From Deltaproteobacteria bacterium ADurb.Bin207 (GTDB lineage: Bacteria > Myxococcota_A > Polyangia > Polyangiales > Polyangiaceae), in contig MWCO01000017.1 in NCBI GenBank assembly GCA_002070115.1, positions 1-64,000 on the forward strand: DNA of 64,000 nucleotides, read 5' to 3'. The notes beneath the pieces are model-generated. The model saw only the letters and a list, made by a program, of their open reading frames with translations. It was not told where the DNA came from and made no database searches. Of the stretch, positions 26,441 to 35,002 are shown piece after piece (position 1 is the stretch's first letter; each line of letters opens with the position of its first letter). A program made the position numbers and the translations under genes.

Positions 26441-28552
26441 ATGGCCGAAGTACAAGCCGATTTCAACACAACCAAGAAAATCCTCGATTCCGCCGGCATT
26501 CCCATTGTGGGTCTTGCCGCTTGCTCGCGCGAAGAAGCGCTCCGGGTGGCGGACGAGATCGGATATCCGGTGGTGATGAAGCTCATTTCTCCTGACATCA
26601 TTCATAAAACGGATGTGGGAGTGGTTTTGCTCGACATCGCCGACCGGCAAGAGGCGGAGTGTGCCTACGATTGCATCATCGAGAACGCGACGCGGGCTGG
26701 TTCGAAACAAATCGATGGCGTGTTGGTGCAAAAGCAGGCCAAACGTGGATTTGAATTACTCGTAGGAGCCCGACAAGATGCCGTATTTGGTCCCGTGACC
26801 ATGGTGGGCTACGGTGGTCGATTTGTAGAATTGTTCAGAGATGTGGCGCCGGGAGTTGGTGTTCTTACGCATTCGGATGTGGAGCGAATGCTCGAGCAAA
26901 CGATGGCGGGCCGTGTGATCGAGGGATTTCGGGGACCGGCTCTCGACAAGCGCGCCATCATCGACCTTGCCATCAACGTATCCAAGTTGATGGCATCGCA
27001 TCCGGAGATCCGCGAACTCGATCTCAATCCGGTGATTGTCTACCCCGAAGGGTTTTCGATTGTCGATGCGCGTATGATTTTGGGAGATCCCATCATTCAT
27101 CCGCGTGCGGAGGACTTGTCGGAGGCTCGTCTTACCAGTCTCAAGTCCATCTTCGATGCCAAGTCCGTCGCTGTCGTTGGTGCCTCACGCCCTGGCACCA
27201 TCGGCGGAATCATTCTCAAAAACTCGAGCCGACTCGATAAGCTATACCCCATCAACCCGAGGCGCGAAACGCTGATGGGATTGCCCTGTTACCCCAACAT
27301 CAGCGCCATTCCCGAACCTGTCGACGTAGCCGTATTCGCGGTTCCTCCCCACGATACCATTCGAGGCTTTCAAGAGTTCTGTGAGCGCGGAGGCAAAGGC
27401 GCGGTCATTGTGAGCGATGGCTACGCCGAAATTGGTCGTCCGGATTTGGAAGAACAACTCAAGGCGATTTCGGAGAAACATGGGGTCGTATACATAGGTC
27501 CCAACGGACTTGGCCTATTCGATAGCTTTACGGGCTTCAACACGCTCTTTTTGCCCTTGGTTCGTTCCCAGCTTCCGTCGCGAAGCGGCCCGATCGGAAT
27601 CATTTCGCAAAGCGGTGGCATTGGTTTGGAACTGCTCGAAATGGCGGCCGAGGACAATCTTCCGATCGGGACCTGGGTATCGGTAGGAAACGCCAGCGGT
27701 ATTTCCATTCCCGAGCTTCTCGAGCACATGGGTCGTGATGATCGGATAAAAATCATCGCGGTCTATATGGAAGGCCTTCGAAATGGACTTCAGTTCATGG
27801 AGGTCGGGCGTCGTGTGGCTCAGAAAAAACCAGTCATTGTGATCAAGGGAGGAATGGCTGGCGGTGCGCAAGCCACCATGTCTCACACGGCATCTCTTGC
27901 GGGCAGCTTCGAGGCGTTCAAGGCAGCCTGTCGGCAAGCGGGATTCTTTTTGCTCGAAGAGCTTACGGAAGACCCCAAGATACTCATCAACATCCTATCG
28001 ATTCTCACTACACAAAAGGCAGCGAAAAACAATCGTGTAGGGGTAGTGAGCGTGGGCGGTGGCGCCGCGATACTCCTTGCCGACCAGATCACGTCCCATG
28101 GCATGCGTCTTACGGAATTCGAGCAAGACACCAAGCGTCGCTTGTCCGAACTTTTGATAGGCAAGATTCATGTCGCCAACGAGGAAGAAAAAGAGCGAAT
28201 TGCCGCGCGGGTAGCCGCGAATCCGCTCGATTTATTTGGTGACGCGAATGACGATCGCTTGCTCGAGGCCATTCGGATTTTGAATGACGATCCGAATACG
28301 GACGTCATCGTGGCCGGGCTATACCTGCAAGTTCCCTATCTTTCCGAGTATATCGGAGAGCGTTTGGCGGACCTGCAACGGGAGCTGAGCAAACCTTTGA
28401 TCATCTCGCCCCGTGGCTTGTCCCCCTATGTGATGCGCATGCGATCGTATATGACGCAACATGACGTCCATACCTATACGGTACCTACGATCAAACCCCT
28501 GTCCATCGCGATCGATATTTGGCGTCGATACGGGACGGACTTTACGGTCTAA
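26441..28552 (+). CDS. ADP-forming acyl-CoA (acetate-CoA) synthetase, fused beta-alpha
   Basis: 703 residues from the ATG at 26441, which follows AAGGAAC by 8 bp. First 220 residues: ATP-grasp (beta) part, with YPVVMKLISPDIIHKTDVGGV-like lysine/His region, GVLVQKQAKRGFELLVG and ELDLNPVIV. From about 235: CoA-binding (alpha) part, VAVVGASRPGTIGG, PINPRRETLMGLPCY, ISQSGGIGLELL, and later the ligase-type region with TASLAGSF (phospho-His loop lacks an obvious His in this stretch; SHTASLAGS has H). It converts acetyl- or acyl-CoA plus ADP and Pi to acid, CoA and ATP, conserving energy in fermentation. The beta-alpha order is the reverse of the common alpha-beta fusion. Confidence 0.88.
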   Translation: MAEVQADFNTTKKILDSAGIPIVGLAACSREEALRVADEIGYPVVMKLISPDIIHKTDVGVVLLDIADRQEAECAYDCIIENATRAGSKQIDGVLVQKQAKRGFELLVGARQDAVFGPVTMVGYGGRFVELFRDVAPGVGVLTHSDVERMLEQTMAGRVIEGFRGPALDKRAIIDLAINVSKLMASHPEIRELDLNPVIVYPEGFSIVDARMILGDPIIHPRAEDLSEARLTSLKSIFDAKSVAVVGASRPGTIGGIILKNSSRLDKLYPINPRRETLMGLPCYPNISAIPEPVDVAVFAVPPHDTIRGFQEFCERGGKGAVIVSDGYAEIGRPDLEEQLKAISEKHGVVYIGPNGLGLFDSFTGFNTLFLPLVRSQLPSRSGPIGIISQSGGIGLELLEMAAEDNLPIGTWVSVGNASGISIPELLEHMGRDDRIKIIAVYMEGLRNGLQFMEVGRRVAQKKPVIVIKGGMAGGAQATMSHTASLAGSFEAFKAACRQAGFFLLEELTEDPKILINILSILTTQKAAKNNRVGVVSVGGGAAILLADQITSHGMRLTEFEQDTKRRLSELLIGKIHVANEEEKERIAARVAANPLDLFGDANDDRLLEAIRILNDDPNTDVIVAGLYLQVPYLSEYIGERLADLQRELSKPLIISPRGLSPYVMRMRSYMTQHDVHTYTVPTIKPLSIAIDIWRRYGTDFTV

Positions 28553-28578
28553 CGCGGTTGGGTGGGGCGAGGGGCCAC

Positions 28579-29094
28579 TCAGCCTGCTTCTAGCGAGAAT
28601 TCCATGAGGTCGAACCAGAATCCGTTGCCTTGTACGGCATCGAGTTCTGCTTGCACGATGGCGACGTGACCTTCTTCGATCTCGAGAAAATCAGCGAAGA
28701 GCGATTGATCTTGTTCGGGGAGTTTGCCGATGAGGTCGCGGTAAAACGCGCTTGTGGTCATCTCGAGTTCGAGAGCCACCTTGAGAAGCTCGATTTCGTT
28801 TGCCGATGCCTCTCTCGTTTCGTGTTTTGTTTTCAACTCATCTTTGGCTTTTTCGATCCAGGCGAGCCCGGGCTGAACGACAGGCGTGAGGGACTCGGGA
28901 TCGACGATGCCTTTTTCCGTCCACTGTTTCAGACAACGGGTGAGGTGGTCGACGTGCCCCTGCTCCTCACGAGCTAGTGTTTTGAAGACCTTTTTCCCTT
29001 GTGGGTCATCGATGGCCTTCATGCCGTTGACATAGTGGTCCCGAACCTTGCGCTCGTAATCGAGCGCGATATTCAACGCTTCTTGAAGATTCAT
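28579..29094 (-). CDS. ferritin-like diiron protein (rubrerythrin-related, no rubredoxin domain)
   Basis: 171 residues, nearly all helical. Two ferritin-like pairs of metal ligands are visible: LDYERKVRDHY then LAREEQGHVDHL, and LELEMTTSAFY then LEIEEGHVAIV, the E...ExxH pattern of the diiron four-helix bundle. No CxxC rubredoxin domain. Likely protects against peroxide or stores iron; fits an oxygen-sensitive physiology. A good GAGGG site precedes the ATG. Convergent with the acyl-CoA synthetase gene. Confidence 0.85.
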   Translation of the reverse strand: MNLQEALNIALDYERKVRDHYVNGMKAIDDPQGKKVFKTLAREEQGHVDHLTRCLKQWTEKGIVDPESLTPVVQPGLAWIEKAKDELKTKHETREASANEIELLKVALELEMTTSAFYRDLIGKLPEQDQSLFADFLEIEEGHVAIVQAELDAVQGNGFWFDLMEFSLEAG

Positions 29095-29261
29095 TTTACC
29101 CTCTTGTGGGTTTTCGAACGTCGAGTCTCGATAAAACGCGAGCGTCTATCGTTGATACTCCGAACTGCTCGATCGAGTCGACCGGGAAATCGGGTTTTCG
29201 TAGGTTAATGGCTTGCGAGTTGGGATGGCGTTCGACCGATGAGCGGGTTACCCTTGGATTC

Positions 29262-29834
29262 ATGGACCCAAGGCTTCGCGTCATGGTGGCGGAAGGAGCG
29301 CTAGAGCGGTCTTCCTACTATGATTTGCTGCGCGTCGCGCCAGGTGGGGACCCCAGCTCCTTGCAACGAGCCTTTCATGAGTTTGCGTTGGCGTTTCATC
29401 CGGACCGCCATGCCCATGAGGACACCACCATCCAGACGGCCGCAAAAAAAGTGTTCGAGCGAGGGGTGGAAGCCTATACCGTCTTGCGCAATCCAACCGC
29501 GGCGCAGCTCTATGACAAACGCTTGCAAGAGGGGATGCTGCGCCTGCCCATCGAAGATATGTCACGGATCCAACGGCCTGCCCCCGTCGAGCCACCGCCC
29601 CTTCGAAAACCCTCACACCCGCCTCCGACCATCGAAAACGCTTTCGTGAGCGCCATGACGACCCCCGATGGCAGGACCATTGCCAAACGGGTCGAAAAAC
29701 TCATCCACGACCAGCGGTATCGCGAAGCGTACCTGCAACTGGGCTTGCTCGAAACTGTAGAGCCCAACAATCCCGCGGTTCGAAAACGCGCGGATCGCGT
29801 CGGCGCCTATCTCAAACGAATGAGTCGCCAATAA
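29262..29834 (+). CDS. J-domain protein
   Basis: 190 residues from ATG 29262. N-terminal J-domain with SSYYDLLRVAPGGD and the HPD triad in FHPDRHAH near residue 45, then a Pro-rich middle and a C-terminal helical part resembling a TPR-like motif (YREAYLQLGLLETVEPNNPAVRK). J-domains activate DnaK. It is not a full DnaJ: no Gly/Phe region or zinc fingers. An earlier start in the same frame (29106) is possible but the segment before 29262 has no domain character. Its stop overlaps the tRNA terminator. Confidence 0.75.
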   Translation: MDPRLRVMVAEGALERSSYYDLLRVAPGGDPSSLQRAFHEFALAFHPDRHAHEDTTIQTAAKKVFERGVEAYTVLRNPTAAQLYDKRLQEGMLRLPIEDMSRIQRPAPVEPPPLRKPSHPPPTIENAFVSAMTTPDGRTIAKRVEKLIHDQRYREAYLQLGLLETVEPNNPAVRKRADRVGAYLKRMSRQ

Positions 29835-29863
29835 AAAACGCCAGCCGATGAGTTCGACTGGCG
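29833..29863 (-). terminator. intrinsic terminator of the tRNA-Leu gene
   Basis: Minus strand: a perfect 6-bp stem CGCCAG ... CTGGCG with a 13-nt loop, followed by six T, just 3' of the tRNA. It overlaps the stop codon of the convergent J-domain gene. Confidence 0.8.
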
Positions 29864-29865
29864 CC

Positions 29866-29952
29866 TGGTGCGAAGAGGGGGACTTGAACCCCCACGGGAG
29901 TAACCCCGCTAGCACCTCAAGCTAGTGCGTCTGCCAATTCCGCCACCTTCGC
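29866..29952 (-). tRNA. tRNA-Leu (anticodon GAG)
   Basis: Minus strand cloverleaf: acceptor stem GCGAAGG paired with TCTTCGC, anticodon stem CTAGC/GCTAG with loop TTGAGGT (anticodon GAG), long variable arm CGGGGTTACTCCCGT as in type II tRNAs, T arm GGGGG-TTCAAGT-CCCCC, and an encoded ACCA end. Reads CUC and CUU leucine codons. Confidence 0.95.
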
Positions 29953-30073
29953 GTAGCAAGTAAAGAAAAAATGACTAAGCAAGCTGTCAACGGAGGGGCA
30001 AGTTAGGCGGATCGCATACGAAGTCAAGCGCGAACCGACCTGCGCTCCCATTTCTCCCATCGAACCCCAATCG

Positions 30074-31171
30074 CTATGGCGAAGACTCGAGCAAGGCCGC
30101 AACGATATCCCCGATTTCAAAGGGTTTTCTTACCCAGGCGGCCGCGTGATCCAGGATCGCCTGCTCCGGACGACAGGCCGAACCCGTGATCAGAATCAGC
30201 TTCGATGAATGACATCGTTCTTGGATTCGCCCCAAGGCCCGCGCAACGTCAGGCTCCAGCGGCGACAAGTCCACGAGCGCCGCGTCATACGTATTATCCG
30301 CCAACAATACCTGCATGCCTTCCTGATCATAGGCCGCATCCACGACCGCCCCCCTTGCTCCCAAAGCAGTTTCGAGCAGCATCGATACCGCTGTATCGTC
30401 CTCCAAAACCAGCACACGCATGCCCTCCAACCCCGCCACCGATGGGGTGCGACGACGCGGTTGCGCGGCGGCGGCACTGGGCCAGCATAACTCGAAAACC
30501 GCTCCAGGACCGGGATGCAACAAAGACAACCGCCCCCCGTTCTCACGGGAAAGCTGGTGCGCATGACGTAGCCCAATGCCCGTGCCCCCTTGTCTCGTCG
30601 AGACAAGACCATCAAAAACGCGGCCGGCTCGATCGGGCGGTATCCCCGGTCCTTCGTCGGTGACCACAAACCGCAGCGTATCGGTGTCCAAGCACGCTAC
30701 CGTAAGGGAAACCCTTGCACCATCAGGAGAAAACGCGATGGCGTTCAATAGGAGATTCGTCAGCACCTGAAGCGCCGACGATGGCGCCGTAACGCCTAAC
30801 AGTCGTGCCTCGCCATCGATATGGCTGAATAGCTCTATACCCTTGCGCTTGGCCTCGGGCTCCATGCCCACCACCGCATCGGCGACAATCGACTCACACA
30901 CGGCTGGCTGCTCCGGAGCCTCCTTGCCGTAACCCATCGCCCGAAGGGCTATGGCACGCCCGTGGAGCCCCCGCTCTCGTGCCCAGTGTATCGCCCGCGA
31001 AACCGATGCGTCTTGCGTCGATGGTTGCTCCGCCGCCTCCAACCACCCCAGCACCACCGTCAAGGCATTGGCAACATCGTGCAAGGCTCCTTCAAGCTTT
31101 GCAATGCGCAGATGGGCGGATGTCTGCTCGTCCGTCGGTCGAGTCAATGCCAGTGGCTCCTTATCGTCCAA
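30074..31171 (-). CDS. hybrid histidine kinase with C-terminal receiver, no sensor domain
   Basis: 365 residues, TTG start at 31171. An N-terminal dimerisation helix with the phospho-His (GALHDVANALTVVLGW) leads to an HATPase with NLLLNAIAFSPDG, TDEGPGIPPD and GTGIGLRHAH, and then a receiver with LEDD, an Asp in ALVDLSPLE, Thr/Ser in LITGS and Lys in VRKPF. No membrane or PAS sensor is present, so its signal comes by protein contact. Stand-alone gene. Confidence 0.85.
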   Translation of the reverse strand: MDDKEPLALTRPTDEQTSAHLRIAKLEGALHDVANALTVVLGWLEAAEQPSTQDASVSRAIHWARERGLHGRAIALRAMGYGKEAPEQPAVCESIVADAVVGMEPEAKRKGIELFSHIDGEARLLGVTAPSSALQVLTNLLLNAIAFSPDGARVSLTVACLDTDTLRFVVTDEGPGIPPDRAGRVFDGLVSTRQGGTGIGLRHAHQLSRENGGRLSLLHPGPGAVFELCWPSAAAAQPRRRTPSVAGLEGMRVLVLEDDTAVSMLLETALGARGAVVDAAYDQEGMQVLLADNTYDAALVDLSPLEPDVARALGRIQERCHSSKLILITGSACRPEQAILDHAAAWVRKPFEIGDIVAALLESSP

Positions 31172-31502
31172 GAGATCAAATCCTATCCGAACATACTATT
31201 ACACTCGTGCGACCCAATGAGGTACCGCGAACCGATCGTAACTGCAAGAACCGCTTGCCATCCCCGCCTGCGCCAAGGGGAGAAGACGACTGCCCCTCCT
31301 GCTCACCGGTTCGTGTCTTCGCCACTAGGTTCGAGCCGATCAGGAGAACACCGCCTGCCTTCGGGAATCACCACCGATTCCATGCCTTCCTCTTCACAGG
31401 TTCGTCTCCGGTTCACGAAGACCCCGCTACGTAGCGGCCATGGTCTAGGAACCGTCGGAGCATGGACGGGCTCCCCGTTCATTTATAACATATTGATATT
31501 GC
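31172..31502. other. intergenic stretch carrying AT-rich motif copy C
   Basis: About 330 bp between a hybrid kinase and a hydrolase gene, both on the minus strand, without a plausible gene. Its right edge is AT-rich (copy C). Otherwise nothing is recognisable. Confidence 0.5.
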
Positions 31503-31503
31503 T
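31484..31503 (+). repeat. AT-rich dispersed motif, copy C (degenerate)
   Basis: TATAACATATTGATATTGCT followed by a T-rich tail. About two thirds of the positions match the consensus; weaker than the other copies. Its tail overlaps the last codons of the hydrolase gene (minus strand), so that the protein's C-terminal HNKT and stop are part of the element. Confidence 0.45.
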
Positions 31504-32405
31504 TATGTTTTATTATGCACCAGCACGCGTTCTTGCCACCGGAGCATTTCGATCCCACCGGGACCTCGATTGAAATCAATGTCGTGGGGACCCGCCACCA
31601 GATCGAATGCAAACCCTTGTGGGGCTGGTTGGAGCATCGAAGCGAGCTTTTCGAGGGTAGGTCGAAATGGGTCGTGGTCGCTCGTGAGTATCCGCAACGC
31701 CATCGGGTGAACGGGTTGTTGCCACGCCCATCGAATTCGTTGAACCAGCATCGGCAACTCCTGATCGCGAAAGGCGGCTTGCAATGTTCCCACGGCTCCA
31801 AATTGTTCCGGATACAGGGTCGCCACCAGCAATGCCATTCTTCCGCCTAAACTCACCCCATCGATTCCCGTAGCCTGACGCGAGTCGATCACCGGAAAGC
31901 GCTTTCGTACCTTTGGGATCAAGTATTGTTTCACGAACCGAGCCATGGGCACCGCGGCGTCCAGATCCGAATGACCCAAAATATCCGGCGTGTACGGGCA
32001 GGCCACCACCAGGCCCCGCCATGGATTCGTACGAAGGGAATCATTGAGACGATCGAGATGCGATGGTGTGATCAGCCCGAGGAAATCATCGCGGGTCAAC
32101 GGCGGTTGACGAAGACGTGCGGCGCTGCGGTCGAGCCCGTAATCACGAACCCAAGCCCAGGCTCCCACATCGAGCCCTCGATTCGCTTCTCCTCGTCCGT
32201 GCAACGCAATGACAAGGGGTAGCTTATGATGCTCGTTGGCCCAGGTGGGCACCAAGACGACGACTCGTTGTGGGCCGCCTTCCTCAGGCCCGAACGATAG
32301 CTCGTGAAGGCGTATCTCGCTCGTATCGACGTCGGTTCGGTTCTGTCGGCAGCAGCCGGCAAGCAGCCCCAGGCATCCACCGAGCCAACTGCGACGACGC
32401 AACAC
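31503..32405 (-). CDS. alpha/beta-hydrolase lipoprotein (esterase/depolymerase-like)
   Basis: 300 residues, start GTG 32405. Signal peptide with lipobox GLLAGC. Hydrolase fold: LPLVIALHGRGEANRG (oxyanion), nucleophile Ser in DGVSLGGRMALL, acidic ILTSDHDPF, and His in VAGPHDIDF. Substrate unknown; similar proteins act as envelope esterases. It starts 1 bp after the stop of the 119-residue protein upstream, so the two are probably co-transcribed. Confidence 0.8.
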   Translation of the reverse strand: MLRRRSWLGGCLGLLAGCCRQNRTDVDTSEIRLHELSFGPEEGGPQRVVVLVPTWANEHHKLPLVIALHGRGEANRGLDVGAWAWVRDYGLDRSAARLRQPPLTRDDFLGLITPSHLDRLNDSLRTNPWRGLVVACPYTPDILGHSDLDAAVPMARFVKQYLIPKVRKRFPVIDSRQATGIDGVSLGGRMALLVATLYPEQFGAVGTLQAAFRDQELPMLVQRIRWAWQQPVHPMALRILTSDHDPFRPTLEKLASMLQPAPQGFAFDLVAGPHDIDFNRGPGGIEMLRWQERVLVHNKT

Positions 32406-32406
32406 G

Positions 32407-32766
32407 CTAGGGTATCCGCGAAGATGTGGCGCGACGAACGAGGTCGACGAGAGCAGGGTCTTGTTCGAGTTGCGTGCGCAAGGTGGAGCGAATAAACGCG
32501 AGGTTTTCGCTTGGGATGCGGTCTACCAGATGGGAAACGGCCTGATTGACCCGGATGTCGAGGTATTCTTCCACACTGATTTCACCCGATTTAAGTTGTT
32601 CTAGAGGCGAGGTTTTCAGCGTGGCTTCGGTGGATTCGACCTTCGATAACGAAAACTCTTCGGGTGAGTCGACGCTTTGCCCAGGGCTCGGAGCGTCCAC
32701 TGCAGCCGTCGTGGGTGAGATGAACTCTCCGGGCCTGCCTGATTTTCCGATTGGATTGATTCCCAT
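32407..32766 (-). CDS. hypothetical protein, 119 residues
   Basis: Ser/Pro-rich disordered N-terminal half, and an ordered helical C-terminal half (ISVEEYLDIRVNQAVSHLV, then a Leu-rich QLEQDPALVDLVRRAT). No signal peptide or membrane helix. I do not recognise the family. It sits between a second unknown protein (upstream) and the hydrolase gene (downstream), all minus strand. Confidence 0.65.
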   Translation of the reverse strand: MGINPIGKSGRPGEFISPTTAAVDAPSPGQSVDSPEEFSLSKVESTEATLKTSPLEQLKSGEISVEEYLDIRVNQAVSHLVDRIPSENLAFIRSTLRTQLEQDPALVDLVRRATSSRIP

Positions 32767-32850
32767 CTGATGCCTCGTCAGTATGCCACGAGTTTTTCTA
32801 TCGAACGAGTCGAAGGCGGAGATTGAACGTCATCGCGGATCATCGGCCAT

Positions 32851-33333
32851 TCATCGAATGTTGTTGATGGCGTTTTTCACGGTGTCGTGCTTGGCCTTCA
32901 GCACATTGGAGTAGGTGGTAAATGCGCGATTTTGAGCGGCTACCCGTTCTTGTAACTCGATCAAGTATAAGTTCATGTCCTGGCTTCTGGCGAGGGCTCC
33001 TTCGACGGCCTCATCGCTGACACCCGCCGCATCTTGGGCACCCGATATTGGTGCGGAGCCGGGGCCTGTCACGCCAAGACCTCCGACTCCCGCGGGCGAG
33101 ATGCCTGGCCCAATCGACATACCAAGGGGCCCAGGTCGCACGGATGCGGCCACAACGGGGCCGGAAGGCAACACATGAATCGCCGCGGACGCTCCGCGAA
33201 GAAATTGCTGGGCACTCCCTCGCATGACCTCACCGAACGTGGGGCCATCGGGAGGCGTAACCCGATGAGCGGAAGGAGTCATCATGACTTCCGAAGGACT
33301 GGAAGCAGGTCGTACACCCATGGTCATAGACAT
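32851..33333 (-). CDS. hypothetical Gly/Pro-rich protein with C-terminal helix
   Basis: 160 residues from the ATG at 33333, which follows an AGGAG by 7 bp; the longer frame to 33441 is rejected. Met/Ser/Pro/Gly-rich body without repeats, then a C-terminal amphipathic segment (LYLIELQERVAAQNRAF, YSNVLKAKHDTVKNAI). Such a C-terminus is reminiscent of small secreted rod or needle components but no other secretion gene is nearby, so I do not assign it. Upstream of MlaE in reverse order. Confidence 0.6.
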   Translation of the reverse strand: MSMTMGVRPASSPSEVMMTPSAHRVTPPDGPTFGEVMRGSAQQFLRGASAAIHVLPSGPVVAASVRPGPLGMSIGPGISPAGVGGLGVTGPGSAPISGAQDAAGVSDEAVEGALARSQDMNLYLIELQERVAAQNRAFTTYSNVLKAKHDTVKNAINNIR

Positions 33334-33483
33334 ATCTGTTCTCCTGAACGTCGACGCGAACCTGGTCGACCGAGGTTGATATCCACCCTTCGGACCGTCG
33401 CACCCACAAGTTGCGCACAATCTGTATTGGCGTGAAAACACTTCGTTTTCACGGGATTGACGACGAGCCCCGCGCGCGATGGG

Positions 33484-34293
33484 CTACAAGTCCGTCATCA
33501 AGCTCGTGATGATGTAGTTGGCGATCAGGATCGATACTGCGGACTGCACGACGGCGCGTGTGGTGGCCATTCCAACACCGCGTGCTCCTCCTGATGCGTA
33601 GAAGCCGTGTCGGCATGAGATCGCCGAGATGAGAAAACCAAAAACGACGGATTTGATGAGCCCCATGACGATGTCCGCGGGGACCGTAAACTGGCGGATT
33701 TTATCGACAAATATGCCTGGGTCCACGTTCAGCCACATCACGGCCACGACGTAAGCCCCTACCGTACCGATGATGGTGTACACCACATACAGAAGGGGCA
33801 TCATCGTGATCGCTGCAAACATGCGTGGGGTCAGCAAGTACTGCACTGGGCTCACGCTCATTGTGGTGATGGCATCGATTTGTTCTGTGACACGCATATT
33901 TCCAAGCTCCGCCGCCATGGCGCTGCCCACACGAGCCGTCACCATCAATCCCGCGAACACCGGTGCCATCTCTCGCGTCAAGGCGACAACCACGATCCCT
34001 CCCACCATGGTTTCCGCTTGAAATATTCGTAAGGCATGGATCATTTGAAGCGCCAACACCATGCCGCTGAACGCCCCCGTCAACGATACGATGAACAAGG
34101 ACTGCACCCCCACGAAGTCCATCATCGCCACCATTTGACCCACACGAAATGGCTTTCGCATAAGCCAATATAAGGTCTGCCCCGTCAACTGAACCGTCGT
34201 CCCCACCCCGTCGAGCACATCGATGACCGGAGCCAATAACTCCATCACGGCCCGAAGCGCCTGCTTTCCAAAACCTTGGGGTTTGCTGGACAC
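33484..34293 (-). CDS. MlaE-family ABC transporter permease
   Basis: 269 residues from GTG 34293. Hydrophobic with about five membrane helices; the family signature region FSGMVLALQ, VVALTREMAPVFAGLMVTARVGSAMAAELGNM and SPVQYLLTPRMFA is intact. MlaE permeases move phospholipids or related hydrophobic lipids between the membranes, usually with an ATPase (MlaF) and MCE protein (MlaD), which are not in this window. It starts 11 bp behind tsaE; an ATG-initiated longer reading overlaps tsaE. Confidence 0.85.
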   Translation of the reverse strand: MSSKPQGFGKQALRAVMELLAPVIDVLDGVGTTVQLTGQTLYWLMRKPFRVGQMVAMMDFVGVQSLFIVSLTGAFSGMVLALQMIHALRIFQAETMVGGIVVVALTREMAPVFAGLMVTARVGSAMAAELGNMRVTEQIDAITTMSVSPVQYLLTPRMFAAITMMPLLYVVYTIIGTVGAYVVAVMWLNVDPGIFVDKIRQFTVPADIVMGLIKSVVFGFLISAISCRHGFYASGGARGVGMATTRAVVQSAVSILIANYIITSLMTDL

Positions 34294-34304
34294 GATGGCT
34301 CTTA

Positions 34305-34835
34305 TTAATCCTGTTTGTCGTCCGCGCGAACCATAAGCTTGTTCGGAAGTGCGCGCGAAGACCATTGGCGGGCTCGTGGACCGGTGGCCACCAACGTGGC
34401 TGCACGGCTTGGCCCACTCATTTCAAGCTTCACCAATAGGGCATCCCCCCCCAATTCCCGAAGATACGGTTCTCCCCATTCGACGAACAATACCGCTCCA
34501 TGGGCTCGCATCTCCCGCAATAGCAGTTGGTCCACTTCCGACCCATCCGATACGCGATACAAATCGGCATGCACGAGTCGAGGGACGGTTTCGTACTCAT
34601 GCACCAGGGTGAATGTTGGGCTCGTCACCCGTATTTCTGGGCCGACTCCCATAGCTCGCGCGACCGATCTCGTCAAAAACGTTTTCCCGGCTCCCAGACC
34701 GCCCGTAAGCACCACCAGATCCCCGGCGATGACCCCTTGTGCCAGCCATCGACCGAGGCGGGTCGTGGCTCGACGGGTCGGCAGTTCCACCGTCGCAATC
34801 TCCTGCATGGGCAGCGTCCCGTGGCGTTCATCCAT
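34305..34835 (-). CDS. tsaE: tRNA threonylcarbamoyladenosine biosynthesis protein TsaE
   Basis: 176 residues. Walker A GGLGAGKTFLTRSVARAMG, then SPTFTLVHEYE, HADLYRV and VEWGEPY, all typical of TsaE. TsaE is the ATPase of the complex making t6A on ANN-decoding tRNAs. Divergent from the coiled-coil gene and followed by MlaE. Confidence 0.92.
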   Translation of the reverse strand: MDERHGTLPMQEIATVELPTRRATTRLGRWLAQGVIAGDLVVLTGGLGAGKTFLTRSVARAMGVGPEIRVTSPTFTLVHEYETVPRLVHADLYRVSDGSEVDQLLLREMRAHGAVLFVEWGEPYLRELGGDALLVKLEMSGPSRAATLVATGPRARQWSSRALPNKLMVRADDKQD

Positions 34836-35002
34836 GGCTGATTTCTACCCGGTTTTTCGTCTTATGGGTCCGTATCGTCCCGTTCGGGTCCTGGTGGGAC
34901 CCTTATCTTCCATCTAGCCTTCCAAGACAGCGTATGCGAAGGCATGGGGCGCTGCTAGAGTGCGCACGCCTCACCATTGACCAAACTGCACGCTGGAAGA
35001 TC

